Shown here piece after piece: positions 8,800-17,729 of a DNA stretch of 64,000 nt. The notes below the pieces were generated by a model. The model was not told the origin of the DNA. It did not search any database and saw only the letters and a list, made by a program, of their open reading frames with translations. Made by a program: the position numbers and the translations under genes. The stretch is from Bacillus sp. ISL-41 (lineage in GTDB: Bacteria; Bacillota; Bacilli; Bacillales; Cytobacillaceae), in the NCBI RefSeq assembly GCF_018613235.1, contig NZ_JAGGQP010000032.1, positions 62,001 through 126,000 of the forward strand, in the 5' to 3' direction. Within the stretch, counting starts at the first letter, position 1. Each line of letters begins with the position of its first letter.

Positions 8800-8810
8800 T
8801 AGAGTGCTTA

Positions 8811-8845
8811 AAGAACCCCAGCCAATTTGGCTGGGGTTCTTGTTT
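8811..8845 (+). terminator. Terminator of rpsD
   Basis: Stem AAGAACCCCAGCC/GGCTGGGGTTCTT with loop AATTT, followed by TGTTTGTTTT. Confidence 0.95.
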
Positions 8846-8881
8846 GTTTTCTTCCTCACCATCCGGACTTTCTTCAAACGC

Positions 8882-9003
8882 CCGCTGATTTTTCAAGTTG
8901 GTCGATATAATTGGAAATGTGGTCGATATATTTGAATATCCGCTGATATATTCGAAAATGTGGTCGATATATTTAAAACAAACACTGATATATTCGAAAA
9001 TAT
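8882..9003. repeat. 21-bp tandem repeat array, GGTCGATATA type
   Basis: Units starting GGTCGATATA or the variant CRCTGATATA begin at 8900, 8921, 8941, 8962 and 8983, that is steps of 21, 20, 21 and 21 bp. The two unit types alternate from the second unit on and a partial unit precedes them. The array lies between the convergent rpsD and tyrS genes and encodes nothing. Confidence 0.85.
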
Positions 9004-9039
9004 ATGATTGATAAAGCTAAAAACAGATCTCTTTATCAT

Positions 9040-9347
9040 AGGCTCTGTTAAAGCCCAATGATGTTTTAAAGCCCCTGTTGATTGTAGTGGAAGGCGCGTA
9101 GACTCCTCCGAAAATGCTAACTAATTTTCATCGTGCGTGGGCGGGTTCGAGGAAGTGTATTCAATGTCCTGCGGGATGAGAAAGTCATGGGGAGACCCCG
9201 CAGGCGCTTAAAGCGCCGAGGAGGCTCCCCGACTGCAAGGAAGAATTTGATCTTTGAAAAAGCCGGCAGTAGGGCTTTTTCATAATTCTTCCCCGCGGAA
9301 AGCGAAGCGCCTGGAACGAAAATTAACAGCCAGGTTTAACAGAGCCT
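9040..9347. mobile_element. 308-bp MITE-like element with 13-bp perfect terminal inverted repeats
   Basis: Ends are AGGCTCTGTTAAA (9040-9052) and TTTAACAGAGCCT (9335-9347), perfect inverted repeats. The interior has strong hairpins, such as CCTGCGGG at 9168 with CCCGCAGG at 9197 and GCGCTTAAAGCGC at 9204, and no coding frame of note. The body resembles GC-rich palindromic repeats (CCTGCGGGA ... GACCCCGCAGGCGC) common in Bacillaceae genomes. It is probably non-autonomous and moved by a transposase elsewhere. No clear target-site duplication is visible. Confidence 0.75.
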
Positions 9348-9423
9348 AAAGAAACAGCCTCCTGGTCCAGGATGGCTGTTTTCTTCATCTATATGAGCTG
9401 TTATCCTGATGAAGCAACAAACT

Positions 9424-10698
<1,275 letters not shown>

Positions 10699-10733
10699 TC
10701 AAAAATATATTTCGCAACCGGATTGAGCCAATA

Positions 10734-10867
10734 AGAAAAGCGCAAGCGCCATGCTCAGCCCCGACAAGCGCTGGAGGACCGACCAGTGAAGTCGTTCTTT
10801 GACTTCATTGGGCGGACCGAAGCGACTCGAGGGGCTAGGCGCTGAAGCTGGACATTTCTCAAAGTGA
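10734..10867 (+). repeat. 134-bp dispersed structured repeat, copy B, inside the tyrS leader
   Basis: Same length and orientation as copy A (5713-5846) and about 80-85 percent identical by eye, from AGAAAAGCGCAAGCGCC to CTCAAAGTGA. It lies between the T-box terminator (10890-10923) and the tyrS ribosome binding site, so every full-length tyrS mRNA contains it. Confidence 0.88.
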
Positions 10868-10889
10868 GATTTACCCTTTCTTATGTCAA

Positions 10890-11151
10890 AAATAAAAAAC
10901 GCCCCTGCAATAAATGCAGGGGCGCTGTATGCGCGGTACCACCCGGCTTGAAAACAAAATAAAAAAATGTCTTCCACTCAATAAAATAACGGTTAAACCG
11001 TCCGCGGCTACTATGTGACTTAAGTTCACTGCGGCGCTCAGGGAGGTAATTCATCCTTCTGTTTGTACCGGCTCACAGCAGCCGCCGGCTTTCTGGAACA
11101 GTGACAGAAGCACTACTCATTCCCTTCACAGCTTTTTGCTATAAAGTTAAT
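10890..11151 (-). promoter_or_regulatory. T-box riboswitch controlling tyrS
   Basis: The T-box core GGGTGGTACCGCG lies on the minus strand at 10932-10944. It is followed by a terminator with stem GCCCCTGCA/TGCAGGGGC (10901-10923) and a T-rich tail. Stem I contains GGTACAAACAG; the specifier codon UAC (Tyr) reads from 11067 to 11065. Uncharged tRNA-Tyr should favour the antiterminator and allow transcription of tyrS. Confidence 0.95.
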
Positions 11152-11157
11152 AAAGCA

Positions 11158-11187
11158 TTTTTACCATAAAGCGATACTTGTTGTCAA
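11158..11187 (-). promoter_or_regulatory. Promoter of the tyrS T-box leader
   Basis: On the minus strand a perfect -35 TTGACA (11187-11182), 18-bp spacer and -10 TAAAAA (11163-11158). Start of transcription would be near 11151, at the beginning of the T-box. Confidence 0.65.
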
Positions 11188-11242
11188 ATTCGACATTAAT
11201 TTTCAGAAAAATTAACATTAGCAACTATTCGACAGCCTGTTT

Positions 11243-11252
11243 ATGCTATAAT
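11243..11252 (+). promoter_or_regulatory. Extended -10 promoter of the class A PBP gene
   Basis: TATGCTATAAT combines a TRTGN extension with a perfect TATAAT (11247-11252), 28 bp before the coding start. No good -35 box is seen. Confidence 0.65.
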
Positions 11253-11280
11253 GTATGTGATTTTAGGGGGAATGATATGA

Positions 11281-14211
11281 ATGCATGAAGGAAAACAGGC
11301 TTGGAAAGAGAAGCTTAAATCCTTTGGTGCTTTTTTTACGAATAAAAAGACCGTAAAAGGAGCCCGGATTACTTATTCGGTTGTCTGGAACATGCTGTTG
11401 TTATTGATCATTGTATTAGTTCTCGGCGGTGGCTTCGCCGCAGGCACAGGTGCCGGGTACTTCGCATCCCTTGTCAAAGATGAACAAATCCGACCTTATG
11501 AAAATATGAGGAAAGATATATACAACTATGAAGAAACCTCGGATTTATATTTTGATAACGATGTTTATCTTGGCAAGCTCCGAACGGACCTTTACCGTGA
11601 GGAAGTAAAGCTTGACGATATGTCGAAGCATTTGATAAATGCAGTAGTCGCAACCGAAGATGAGTACTTTTATGAGCATGACGGCGTCGTTCCAAAAGCA
11701 ATCATGCGTGCACTTTTCCAGGAGGTCACAAATTCAGCAACATCCTCAGGGGGAAGTACACTGACACAGCAGCTCATCAAGAACCAGATCTTGACCAATG
11801 AAATTTCCTTCGAGCGTAAAGCGAAAGAAATCCTGCTCGCCCTTCGTCTCGAAAAATTCTTTGATAAAAAGGAAATTCTTGAAGCCTACTTAAATGTCGC
11901 TACCTTCGGACGTAACGCAAACGGCAGCAACATTGCCGGTGTCCAGGCCGCAGCAAAAGGTATTTTCGGAAAAAAAGCGAAAGATCTTACATTGCCGCAG
12001 GCTGCATTTATCGCAGGACTTCCGCAAAGCCCGTTCGGCTATACGCCATTCAGCAGCGATCGCGGCAAGCTGAAGGATCCTGCCGGTCTTGAGCCCGGCC
12101 TGTCCAGATACAAGACAGTTATCACAAGGATGCATGGAGCTGGTTTCATTTCAGATGAAGAGTTCAAGGATGCGATCAACTACGATATTACCAAGGACTT
12201 TGTAAAAGAAGTTCCAAGTGATAATACGGTTGAGCAATATCCGTTCCTGACTTTCGAAATCGAGAAACGATCCGTAAAGATTTTAGCAGAGATTCTTGCT
12301 CAGCGTGATGGCTATGAACCTGAAGATCTGAAAAAAGATGAGAAATTGATGGCTGAGTATCACACGCTTGCGGACCGTGACATCCGCCAGAATGGCTATA
12401 AGATTTATACGACCATCAATAAAGAGATTTATGAAAAACACCAGGAAACAGCAAATAAGTACCCATATTATGGAAGAAATAAACCACAGGAAGTTCCTGA
12501 TCCAGATGATCCAAACAAAACGATTGTCATTGATGAACAGGTTGAAGTAGGTGCTGTGCTGATAGAAAACAAGACTGGTAAGATAATCAGTTTTGTTGGC
12601 GGACGTGATTTTGACATACAGCAAAGAAATCACGCAACAGATTCACCAAGACAGAATGGTTCCACAATGAAACCATTACTAGCCTATGCACCAGCGATCG
12701 ACATGGGGAAATTGCACCCAGGTTCGGTCTTGCCTGACGTAGAGGTTCGTTTAAACCCAGCAAAACCTGGATCACCTTGGCCTACTAACTATGATAAACA
12801 GTACAGGGGCTTAACCTCAGTTAGGCATGCGTTAACCAAGTCTTATAACGTTCCAGCTGTTTTAGCATACAAAAACGTATTGGGACAAAGGCCTGCTACT
12901 TATTTAGATAAGATGGGGTTCTCTTCCCTTGTCAAAACTGACTATGAAATACTTGCACCGGCTATTGGATCAATAGATGGCGGTGTAACTGTTGAGGAAA
13001 ATACCAATGCCTTCGCAACTTTTGGCAATATGGGTAAATTCGTTGATGCCTATTTGATCGACAAAATCGTCGACAAAAATGGAAATGTCATCTTCCAGCA
13101 TAAAGCCGAGCCTGTAGATGTATTTAGTCCTCAAGCTTCATATTTGACTATCGATATGATGCGTGATGTTATCAACCGAGGAACGGCTACTGCTTTAAAA
13201 GGCAGGCTGAAATTTGGCTCTGACTGGGCTGGAAAAACAGGTACAGGTCATGATTATTATGATTCATGGTTTGTAGCCACCAACCCTAATGTTTCCTTCG
13301 GGGTATGGCTCGGTTATGATCATAACAAATCACTAGAGAGAAGTTACAAAGGGCTATCTTATGGAGTCCGGACCCAATATATCTGGGCTGACCTAATGAA
13401 TGATGCTTATGATGTCGCTCCTCAGCTAGTCGATCCTGAAGAACGCTTCAAGATGCCTGGCGGAATCGTCAAGAGATCTTATTGTGCAGTATCCGGCTTG
13501 CTGCCTTCAAGCGCTTGCTCCAAAGCAGGACTTGTTGAATCGGATTACTTTATCGCGAAATACGCACCAACAAAGGTAGATGACAGCCTGGTAGAAAACA
13601 AATTCGTTACCGTTGGCGATAAGCGCTATATAGCACTTGATTCAACTCCGGCTGAATTCACGGATACTGGAGTAATATTGAATCCAGAGTATATGGAAAG
13701 CATCATCGGCCATAAAATCAGAGATCCGCAGCAGCTCATTCCTAAAAATGATGCCTGGAATAAAATCCTTGTTGCGGATGATAAGCTGAGTGAAAACGGA
13801 AAGACGCCAGCAGCTTTGGGTATCAAGCTGTCTGGAAAAACGATCACATGGGGCAAGCACCCAGAAAATGATATTGTCGGCTACCGGATCTATAACAACA
13901 AGAAAAAGGTCGGCAGCATCAAGGCAGGAGCTGAACTTGCTTTCAATGCAGGGGACGGTTCATTCTATGTTACGGCAGTCGATATCGCCGGAAAAGAATC
14001 CGCTCCATCCAATATCATTGAAATCGGACAAAAGCCAGAGCCTAAGGATCCTCCGGATGATCCAAAACCAAAAGATCCGCCACCAACCGACCCTAAACCG
14101 AAAGATCCACCTAAGCCACCACCTCCTCCAGGAGATGGAGACGGTGACGGTGACGGAGATGGTGATGGAAATGGTAACGGAAATGGTAACGGAAATGGTA
14201 ACGGAAACTAG
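11281..14211 (+). CDS. Class A penicillin-binding protein (PBP1A-like) with FN3 domain and Asp/Asn-Gly tail
   Basis: 976 residues. Bifunctional peptidoglycan synthase: glycan-chain polymerisation and peptide cross-linking at the outer membrane face. A cytoplasmic N-terminus and one membrane segment (about residues 36-62) are followed by a GT51 transglycosylase domain with catalytic Glu126 in ATEDEYFYEHDG. The transpeptidase has STMK (Ser461), SYN (521-523) and KTG (652-654). A fibronectin type III-like domain lies at about 838-914 and then a Pro/Lys-rich stretch and (GD)n(GN)n tail to the end. The start follows AGGGGG. It has its own promoter and terminator. The PBP subtype (PbpA/PonA-like) cannot be settled from sequence alone. 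Confidence 0.93.
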   Translation: MHEGKQAWKEKLKSFGAFFTNKKTVKGARITYSVVWNMLLLLIIVLVLGGGFAAGTGAGYFASLVKDEQIRPYENMRKDIYNYEETSDLYFDNDVYLGKLRTDLYREEVKLDDMSKHLINAVVATEDEYFYEHDGVVPKAIMRALFQEVTNSATSSGGSTLTQQLIKNQILTNEISFERKAKEILLALRLEKFFDKKEILEAYLNVATFGRNANGSNIAGVQAAAKGIFGKKAKDLTLPQAAFIAGLPQSPFGYTPFSSDRGKLKDPAGLEPGLSRYKTVITRMHGAGFISDEEFKDAINYDITKDFVKEVPSDNTVEQYPFLTFEIEKRSVKILAEILAQRDGYEPEDLKKDEKLMAEYHTLADRDIRQNGYKIYTTINKEIYEKHQETANKYPYYGRNKPQEVPDPDDPNKTIVIDEQVEVGAVLIENKTGKIISFVGGRDFDIQQRNHATDSPRQNGSTMKPLLAYAPAIDMGKLHPGSVLPDVEVRLNPAKPGSPWPTNYDKQYRGLTSVRHALTKSYNVPAVLAYKNVLGQRPATYLDKMGFSSLVKTDYEILAPAIGSIDGGVTVEENTNAFATFGNMGKFVDAYLIDKIVDKNGNVIFQHKAEPVDVFSPQASYLTIDMMRDVINRGTATALKGRLKFGSDWAGKTGTGHDYYDSWFVATNPNVSFGVWLGYDHNKSLERSYKGLSYGVRTQYIWADLMNDAYDVAPQLVDPEERFKMPGGIVKRSYCAVSGLLPSSACSKAGLVESDYFIAKYAPTKVDDSLVENKFVTVGDKRYIALDSTPAEFTDTGVILNPEYMESIIGHKIRDPQQLIPKNDAWNKILVADDKLSENGKTPAALGIKLSGKTITWGKHPENDIVGYRIYNNKKKVGSIKAGAELAFNAGDGSFYVTAVDIAGKESAPSNIIEIGQKPEPKDPPDDPKPKDPPPTDPKPKDPPKPPPPPGDGDGDGDGDGDGNGNGNGNGNGNGN

Positions 14212-14228
14212 CACTTGAATATAAGCAG

Positions 14229-14266
14229 AAACACCGCATCTTGTTGGATGCGGTGTTTCTTTTTTC
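14229..14266 (+). terminator. Terminator of the class A PBP gene
   Basis: Stem AAACACCGCATC/GATGCGGTGTTT with loop TTGTTG, then CTTTTTTC. Confidence 0.92.
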
Positions 14267-14274
14267 TGTAAATA

Positions 14275-14309
14275 TAAAAGAGCGTGAAGCCCAGCTTCAC
14301 GCTCTTTAG
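14275..14309 (-). terminator. Terminator of acsA
   Basis: Fourteen-base-pair stem AAAGAGCGTGAAGC/GCTTCACGCTCTTT with a 3-nt loop, directly after the acsA stop on the minus strand; it may also act from the other side. Confidence 0.85.
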
Positions 14310-14319
14310 TACGATTCTA

Positions 14320-16038
14320 TTAGTCTTCCATTGTGGACAGATCGCCAGTTGGGAGATCAAGCTCCCAGGCTTTCAATACACGGCGCATAATTTTACCGCT
14401 TCGTGTCTTAGGAAGCTTGTCGCGGAATTCAATTTCACGTGGAGCAGCATGTGCAGCCAGGCCTTTTTTAACGAATTGGCGAATCTCTTCAATCAATTCG
14501 TCCGACTGTTCATAACCGTCACGTAATGCGATGAACGCCTTGATGATTTCACCGCGGACAGGGTCTGGCTTGCCAATGACTCCAGCTTCAGCAACTGCAG
14601 GGTGTTCAACCAGCTTGCTTTCTACCTCAAATGGTCCGACACGCTCACCGGAAGTCATGATGACATCATCAATTCGTCCCTGGAACCAGAAGTAGCCATC
14701 TTCATCCATATACGCTGAGTCACCTGAGACATACCAGTCACCAGGCATGAAGTAAGACTCATATTTCTGAGGATTGTTCCAAATCGTATGCATCATCGAT
14801 GGCCAGCCCTTTTTGATCGCCAAATTTCCCATTCTGTATGGCGGCAATTCATTGCCCTGATCATCGACAATCGCGGCTTTTACGCCTGGGATTGGTTTAC
14901 CCATTGATCCAGGCTTGATTTCCATGCTTGGATAGTTACAGATCAATTGTGCCCCTGTCTCCGTCATCCACCATGTATCATGGATGCGCAGGTTGAACAC
15001 CTTCATTCCCCATCTTACTACCTCAGGGTTCAACGGTTCGCCGACACTCAGGATATGGCGAAGGGATCCAAGGTCAAACTTCTTTACAACCTCATCTCCC
15101 GCACCCATCAGCATCCTGAAAGCTGTAGGGGCACTATACCAGACTGTCACTCCGTACTCTTCAATCATCTTATACCATGTCTCTGGATTGAAACGGCCGC
15201 CAATAATGACATTAGACGTTCCTGCAAGCCATGGACCGAAGATTCCGTACGATGTTCCTGTTACCCAGCCTGGATCCGCTGTGCACCAGTAGACATCTTC
15301 TTCTTTAAGGTCAAGTACCCACTTGGCAGTCTGATAATGCTGGATCATCGCATTATGTACATGTAGTACGCCTTTAGGTTTTCCAGTAGAACCGGAAGTA
15401 TAATGTAAAATCAGGCCATCCGTGCGGTCAACCCACTCGATATCAAGCTTTTTGCTGGCTTCTGACAGCTTTTGTTTGAAATCAACGTACTTGTCGTTCT
15501 CCTCAATATTATCGCCGACAAGAAGAATGTGCTTTAAGTCAGGAAGTTCATCAACAGGAACACGCTCAAGCAGCTCAGGTGTCGTTACCAATACCTTTGC
15601 CCCGCTGTCCTGAAGTCTGTCACGGACAGCACCTTCCATGAACGCTTCGAAAAGCGGGCCAACAATCGCGCCTAGCTTGACCGCCCCGAGAACTGCGAAA
15701 TACAGTTCTGGAGAACGAGGCATGAAGATAAACACGCGGTCGCCTTTTTCTACATCACCATAAGTTTTAAAGACATTGCCAGCTTTATTGGAAAGCTCTT
15801 TCATCTCTTTAAAAGTATATTTTTCTTTACGCACCCCATCCTGATAATAAAGCGCAATTTTGTTTTTCCTGAATCCTTCAGCATGGCGGTCGATTGCTTC
15901 ATAAGCCATATTGACCCTGCCTGTATCAGACCAGGAAAACTCCTTCTCCGCTTCACTCCAATCGAATTGGCCATGAAGCTCTTGATAATTTTTCAGGTTA
16001 TGATCCCCTTGCGTTACTGGTAGCGCTTCCACTTTCAT
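14320..16038 (-). CDS. acsA: Acetyl-CoA synthetase (AMP-forming)
   Basis: 572 residues. Converts acetate, ATP and CoA to acetyl-CoA via acetyl-AMP, allowing growth on acetate. ANL-superfamily motifs are clear: P-loop-like YTSGSTGKPKG near residue 220, and DTWWMTETG. The conserved C-terminal acetylation site KTRSGKIMRR is intact; its lysine (near residue 548) is the target of AcuA. The frame opens upstream at 16101, but the ATG at 16038 follows AAGGGGG and matches the B. subtilis AcsA N-terminus. It is divergent from acuABC with a cre between them. Confidence 0.97.
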   Translation of the reverse strand: MKVEALPVTQGDHNLKNYQELHGQFDWSEAEKEFSWSDTGRVNMAYEAIDRHAEGFRKNKIALYYQDGVRKEKYTFKEMKELSNKAGNVFKTYGDVEKGDRVFIFMPRSPELYFAVLGAVKLGAIVGPLFEAFMEGAVRDRLQDSGAKVLVTTPELLERVPVDELPDLKHILLVGDNIEENDKYVDFKQKLSEASKKLDIEWVDRTDGLILHYTSGSTGKPKGVLHVHNAMIQHYQTAKWVLDLKEEDVYWCTADPGWVTGTSYGIFGPWLAGTSNVIIGGRFNPETWYKMIEEYGVTVWYSAPTAFRMLMGAGDEVVKKFDLGSLRHILSVGEPLNPEVVRWGMKVFNLRIHDTWWMTETGAQLICNYPSMEIKPGSMGKPIPGVKAAIVDDQGNELPPYRMGNLAIKKGWPSMMHTIWNNPQKYESYFMPGDWYVSGDSAYMDEDGYFWFQGRIDDVIMTSGERVGPFEVESKLVEHPAVAEAGVIGKPDPVRGEIIKAFIALRDGYEQSDELIEEIRQFVKKGLAAHAAPREIEFRDKLPKTRSGKIMRRVLKAWELDLPTGDLSTMED

Positions 16039-16188
16039 GTGTCCATCCCCCTTGGCTTTATATTTAAAATCCATTATAGTATAAAAATTCGATTTTCTCA
16101 ATTTTTAAAATATTAATAGAATATAAAACATTATTGTAGAGGTGAGATATCTGCAAGAAAAGTCATAAACTAAATACAGAAAATTTTG

Positions 16189-16202
16189 TGAAAGCGCTTT
16201 TA
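16189..16202 (+). promoter_or_regulatory. Predicted cre site between acsA and acuABC
   Basis: TGAAAGCGCTTTTA matches the cre consensus except near the 3' end. It sits in the 223-bp gap between the divergent acsA and acuA genes, where B. subtilis also has CcpA control of both units. Confidence 0.65.
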
Positions 16203-16261
16203 TCTGTTAGATTTTATGTATAATAGAATTATCGTTTGAATTGTTAACGGGTGGTGACTGA

Positions 16262-16894
16262 ATGGAACATAAAAAGACTTATAACGCAAAAGAATTAAAA
16301 ACTCCTCATGGCCGTTTGATCATTGAAGGCCCGATTTCTCCGGAAAAACTTGCAAGCTATGAATTCCATGAAGATTTAGTGGCTTTTCGTCCCCCTGCCC
16401 AGCAGCACAAGGCATTGGTTGAGATTGCGGGTCTGCCGGAGGGACGGATTATTGTAGCCCGCTCAGGACATATGATTGTCGGCTATGTTACTTATCTCTA
16501 TCCTGACCCGCTAGAAAGATGGTCTGAAGGAAAAATGGAAGATTTAATAGAACTGGGTGCGATCGAGGTCATTCCTGAATTCCGCGGCAGCCGAGTCGGC
16601 AAGAATTTGCTGATGGTTTCCATGATGGATGACGCCATGGAAGATTATATTATTATCACGACAGAATACTACTGGCATTGGGACCTGAAAGGAACCGGCT
16701 TGAATGTTTGGGAATACCGCAAAGTCATGGAAAAAATGATGAATGCCGGGGGGCTGACCTGGTACGCGACAGATGATCCGGAAATCAGCTCCCATCCAGC
16801 AAACTGTTTGATGGCACGAATCGGCAAGAGAATTGGGCCCGAATCGATCCAGAAATTTGACCAGCTGCGGTTCATGAACCGTTTTATGTATTGA
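16262..16894 (+). CDS. acuA: Acetyl-CoA synthetase acetyltransferase AcuA
   Basis: 210 residues, GNAT-fold N-acetyltransferase. In B. subtilis AcuA acetylates the active-site lysine of AcsA and switches it off; AcuC reverses this. The acetyl-CoA-binding region is around EVIPEFRGSRVGKNLL (about residues 101-116), with RGSRVG resembling the Q/RxxGxG/A motif. The ATG at 16262 follows GGGTGGTGA. First gene of acuABC, divergent from its target acsA. A fold-back element (16902-17040) separates it from acuB. Confidence 0.95.
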   Translation: MEHKKTYNAKELKTPHGRLIIEGPISPEKLASYEFHEDLVAFRPPAQQHKALVEIAGLPEGRIIVARSGHMIVGYVTYLYPDPLERWSEGKMEDLIELGAIEVIPEFRGSRVGKNLLMVSMMDDAMEDYIIITTEYYWHWDLKGTGLNVWEYRKVMEKMMNAGGLTWYATDDPEISSHPANCLMARIGKRIGPESIQKFDQLRFMNRFMY

Positions 16895-16901
16895 TGATTA
16901 A

Positions 16902-17040
16902 GGCTCTTTTCGTAAACTTTGTTGCTTTCTCAACCATACTAAGCAATCTTTATCCAGGGGTCTCCTCGAAAAGAGCCCAGACCTCTTTTTAGAGTGATTT
17001 AGTTCATGTACGAAAAGCAACAATCAATGGAAAAACAGTC
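16902..17040. mobile_element. Fold-back (MITE-like) element between acuA and acuB
   Basis: Begins GGCTCTTTTCGTAAACTTTGTTGCTTT and ends with the imperfect inverted counterpart CGAAAAGCAACAATCAATGG...ACAGTC. The same end sequences occur in a shorter copy at 35203-35287. An internal AGGGGTCTCCTCGAAAAGAGCCCAGACCTC region can also pair. No ORF. It occupies most of the 187-bp gap inside the acu operon. Confidence 0.65.
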
Positions 17041-17081
17041 ATTATTAATAAGAAGCCTCATCATGTAAGGAGGAAGGAACC

Positions 17082-17729
17082 ATGATCGTCGAGGAAATTA
17101 TGAAGAGGGATGTCACGACACTTTTTCCTGAAAATACAATTGCGGATGCAATCAAGCTAATGGCAGATAAAAAAATCCGTCACATCCCAATCGTGAATAA
17201 GGACCAAGGTGTGATCGGCCTGGTATCCGACAGGGATATCAAGGATGCCGCTCCGTCCGTTTTTCATTGGGATGAGCATAAGGGTGAACTTGACAATCCT
17301 GTAAAATCGATTATGACGACTAATGTGATCACTGGACATCCCCTCGATTTTGTCGAGGAAATTTCCGCAATCTTTTATGAACATAATATCAGCTGCCTGC
17401 CGATCACCAAGGATAAAAAGCTGGTAGGTATCGTCACTGAAACGGACCTGCTCCATACACTTGTTGAGCTTACAGGTGCCCATCAGCCAGGATCGCAAAT
17501 TGAGGTGAAAGTACCAAACAAAGCGGGCATGCTTTGTGAAATTGCATCTGTTATCAGCATGAGGAAAGCCAATATTCAGAGCGTGCTTGTATACCCTGAC
17601 CAAAAGGATGAACGTTATAAAATCCTCGTTGTAAGAATACAGACGATGAATCCAATCGCAGTGATCGAGGACTTAAAAAAGGCCGGACATCACGTACTCT
17701 GGCCAAACCTGCCGGGTGTTTCATCATGA
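17082..17729 (+). CDS. acuB: Acetoin utilization protein AcuB (CBS-CBS-ACT)
   Basis: 215 residues. Two CBS domains (about residues 1-60 and 75-132) typical of adenine-nucleotide sensing are followed by an ACT-like domain (about 140-210). The exact biochemical role of AcuB is not known; it is required for full acetoin/butanediol use in B. subtilis. The start ATG at 17082 is preceded by AAGGAGGAAGG. It overlaps acuC by four bases (ATGA), indicating translational coupling. Confidence 0.95.
   Translation: MIVEEIMKRDVTTLFPENTIADAIKLMADKKIRHIPIVNKDQGVIGLVSDRDIKDAAPSVFHWDEHKGELDNPVKSIMTTNVITGHPLDFVEEISAIFYEHNISCLPITKDKKLVGIVTETDLLHTLVELTGAHQPGSQIEVKVPNKAGMLCEIASVISMRKANIQSVLVYPDQKDERYKILVVRIQTMNPIAVIEDLKKAGHHVLWPNLPGVSS

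Noticed and set aside
10699-10977. Minus-strand ORF of 92 residues upstream of tyrS
   Set aside because: It covers repeat copy B and part of the T-box, has no ribosome binding site, and would conflict with T-box structure.
13790-14218. Plus-strand ORF of 142 residues overlapping the PBP tail
   Set aside because: A shadow frame of the PBP gene; the repeated METVTEM pattern is the hexanucleotide repeat read in another frame.
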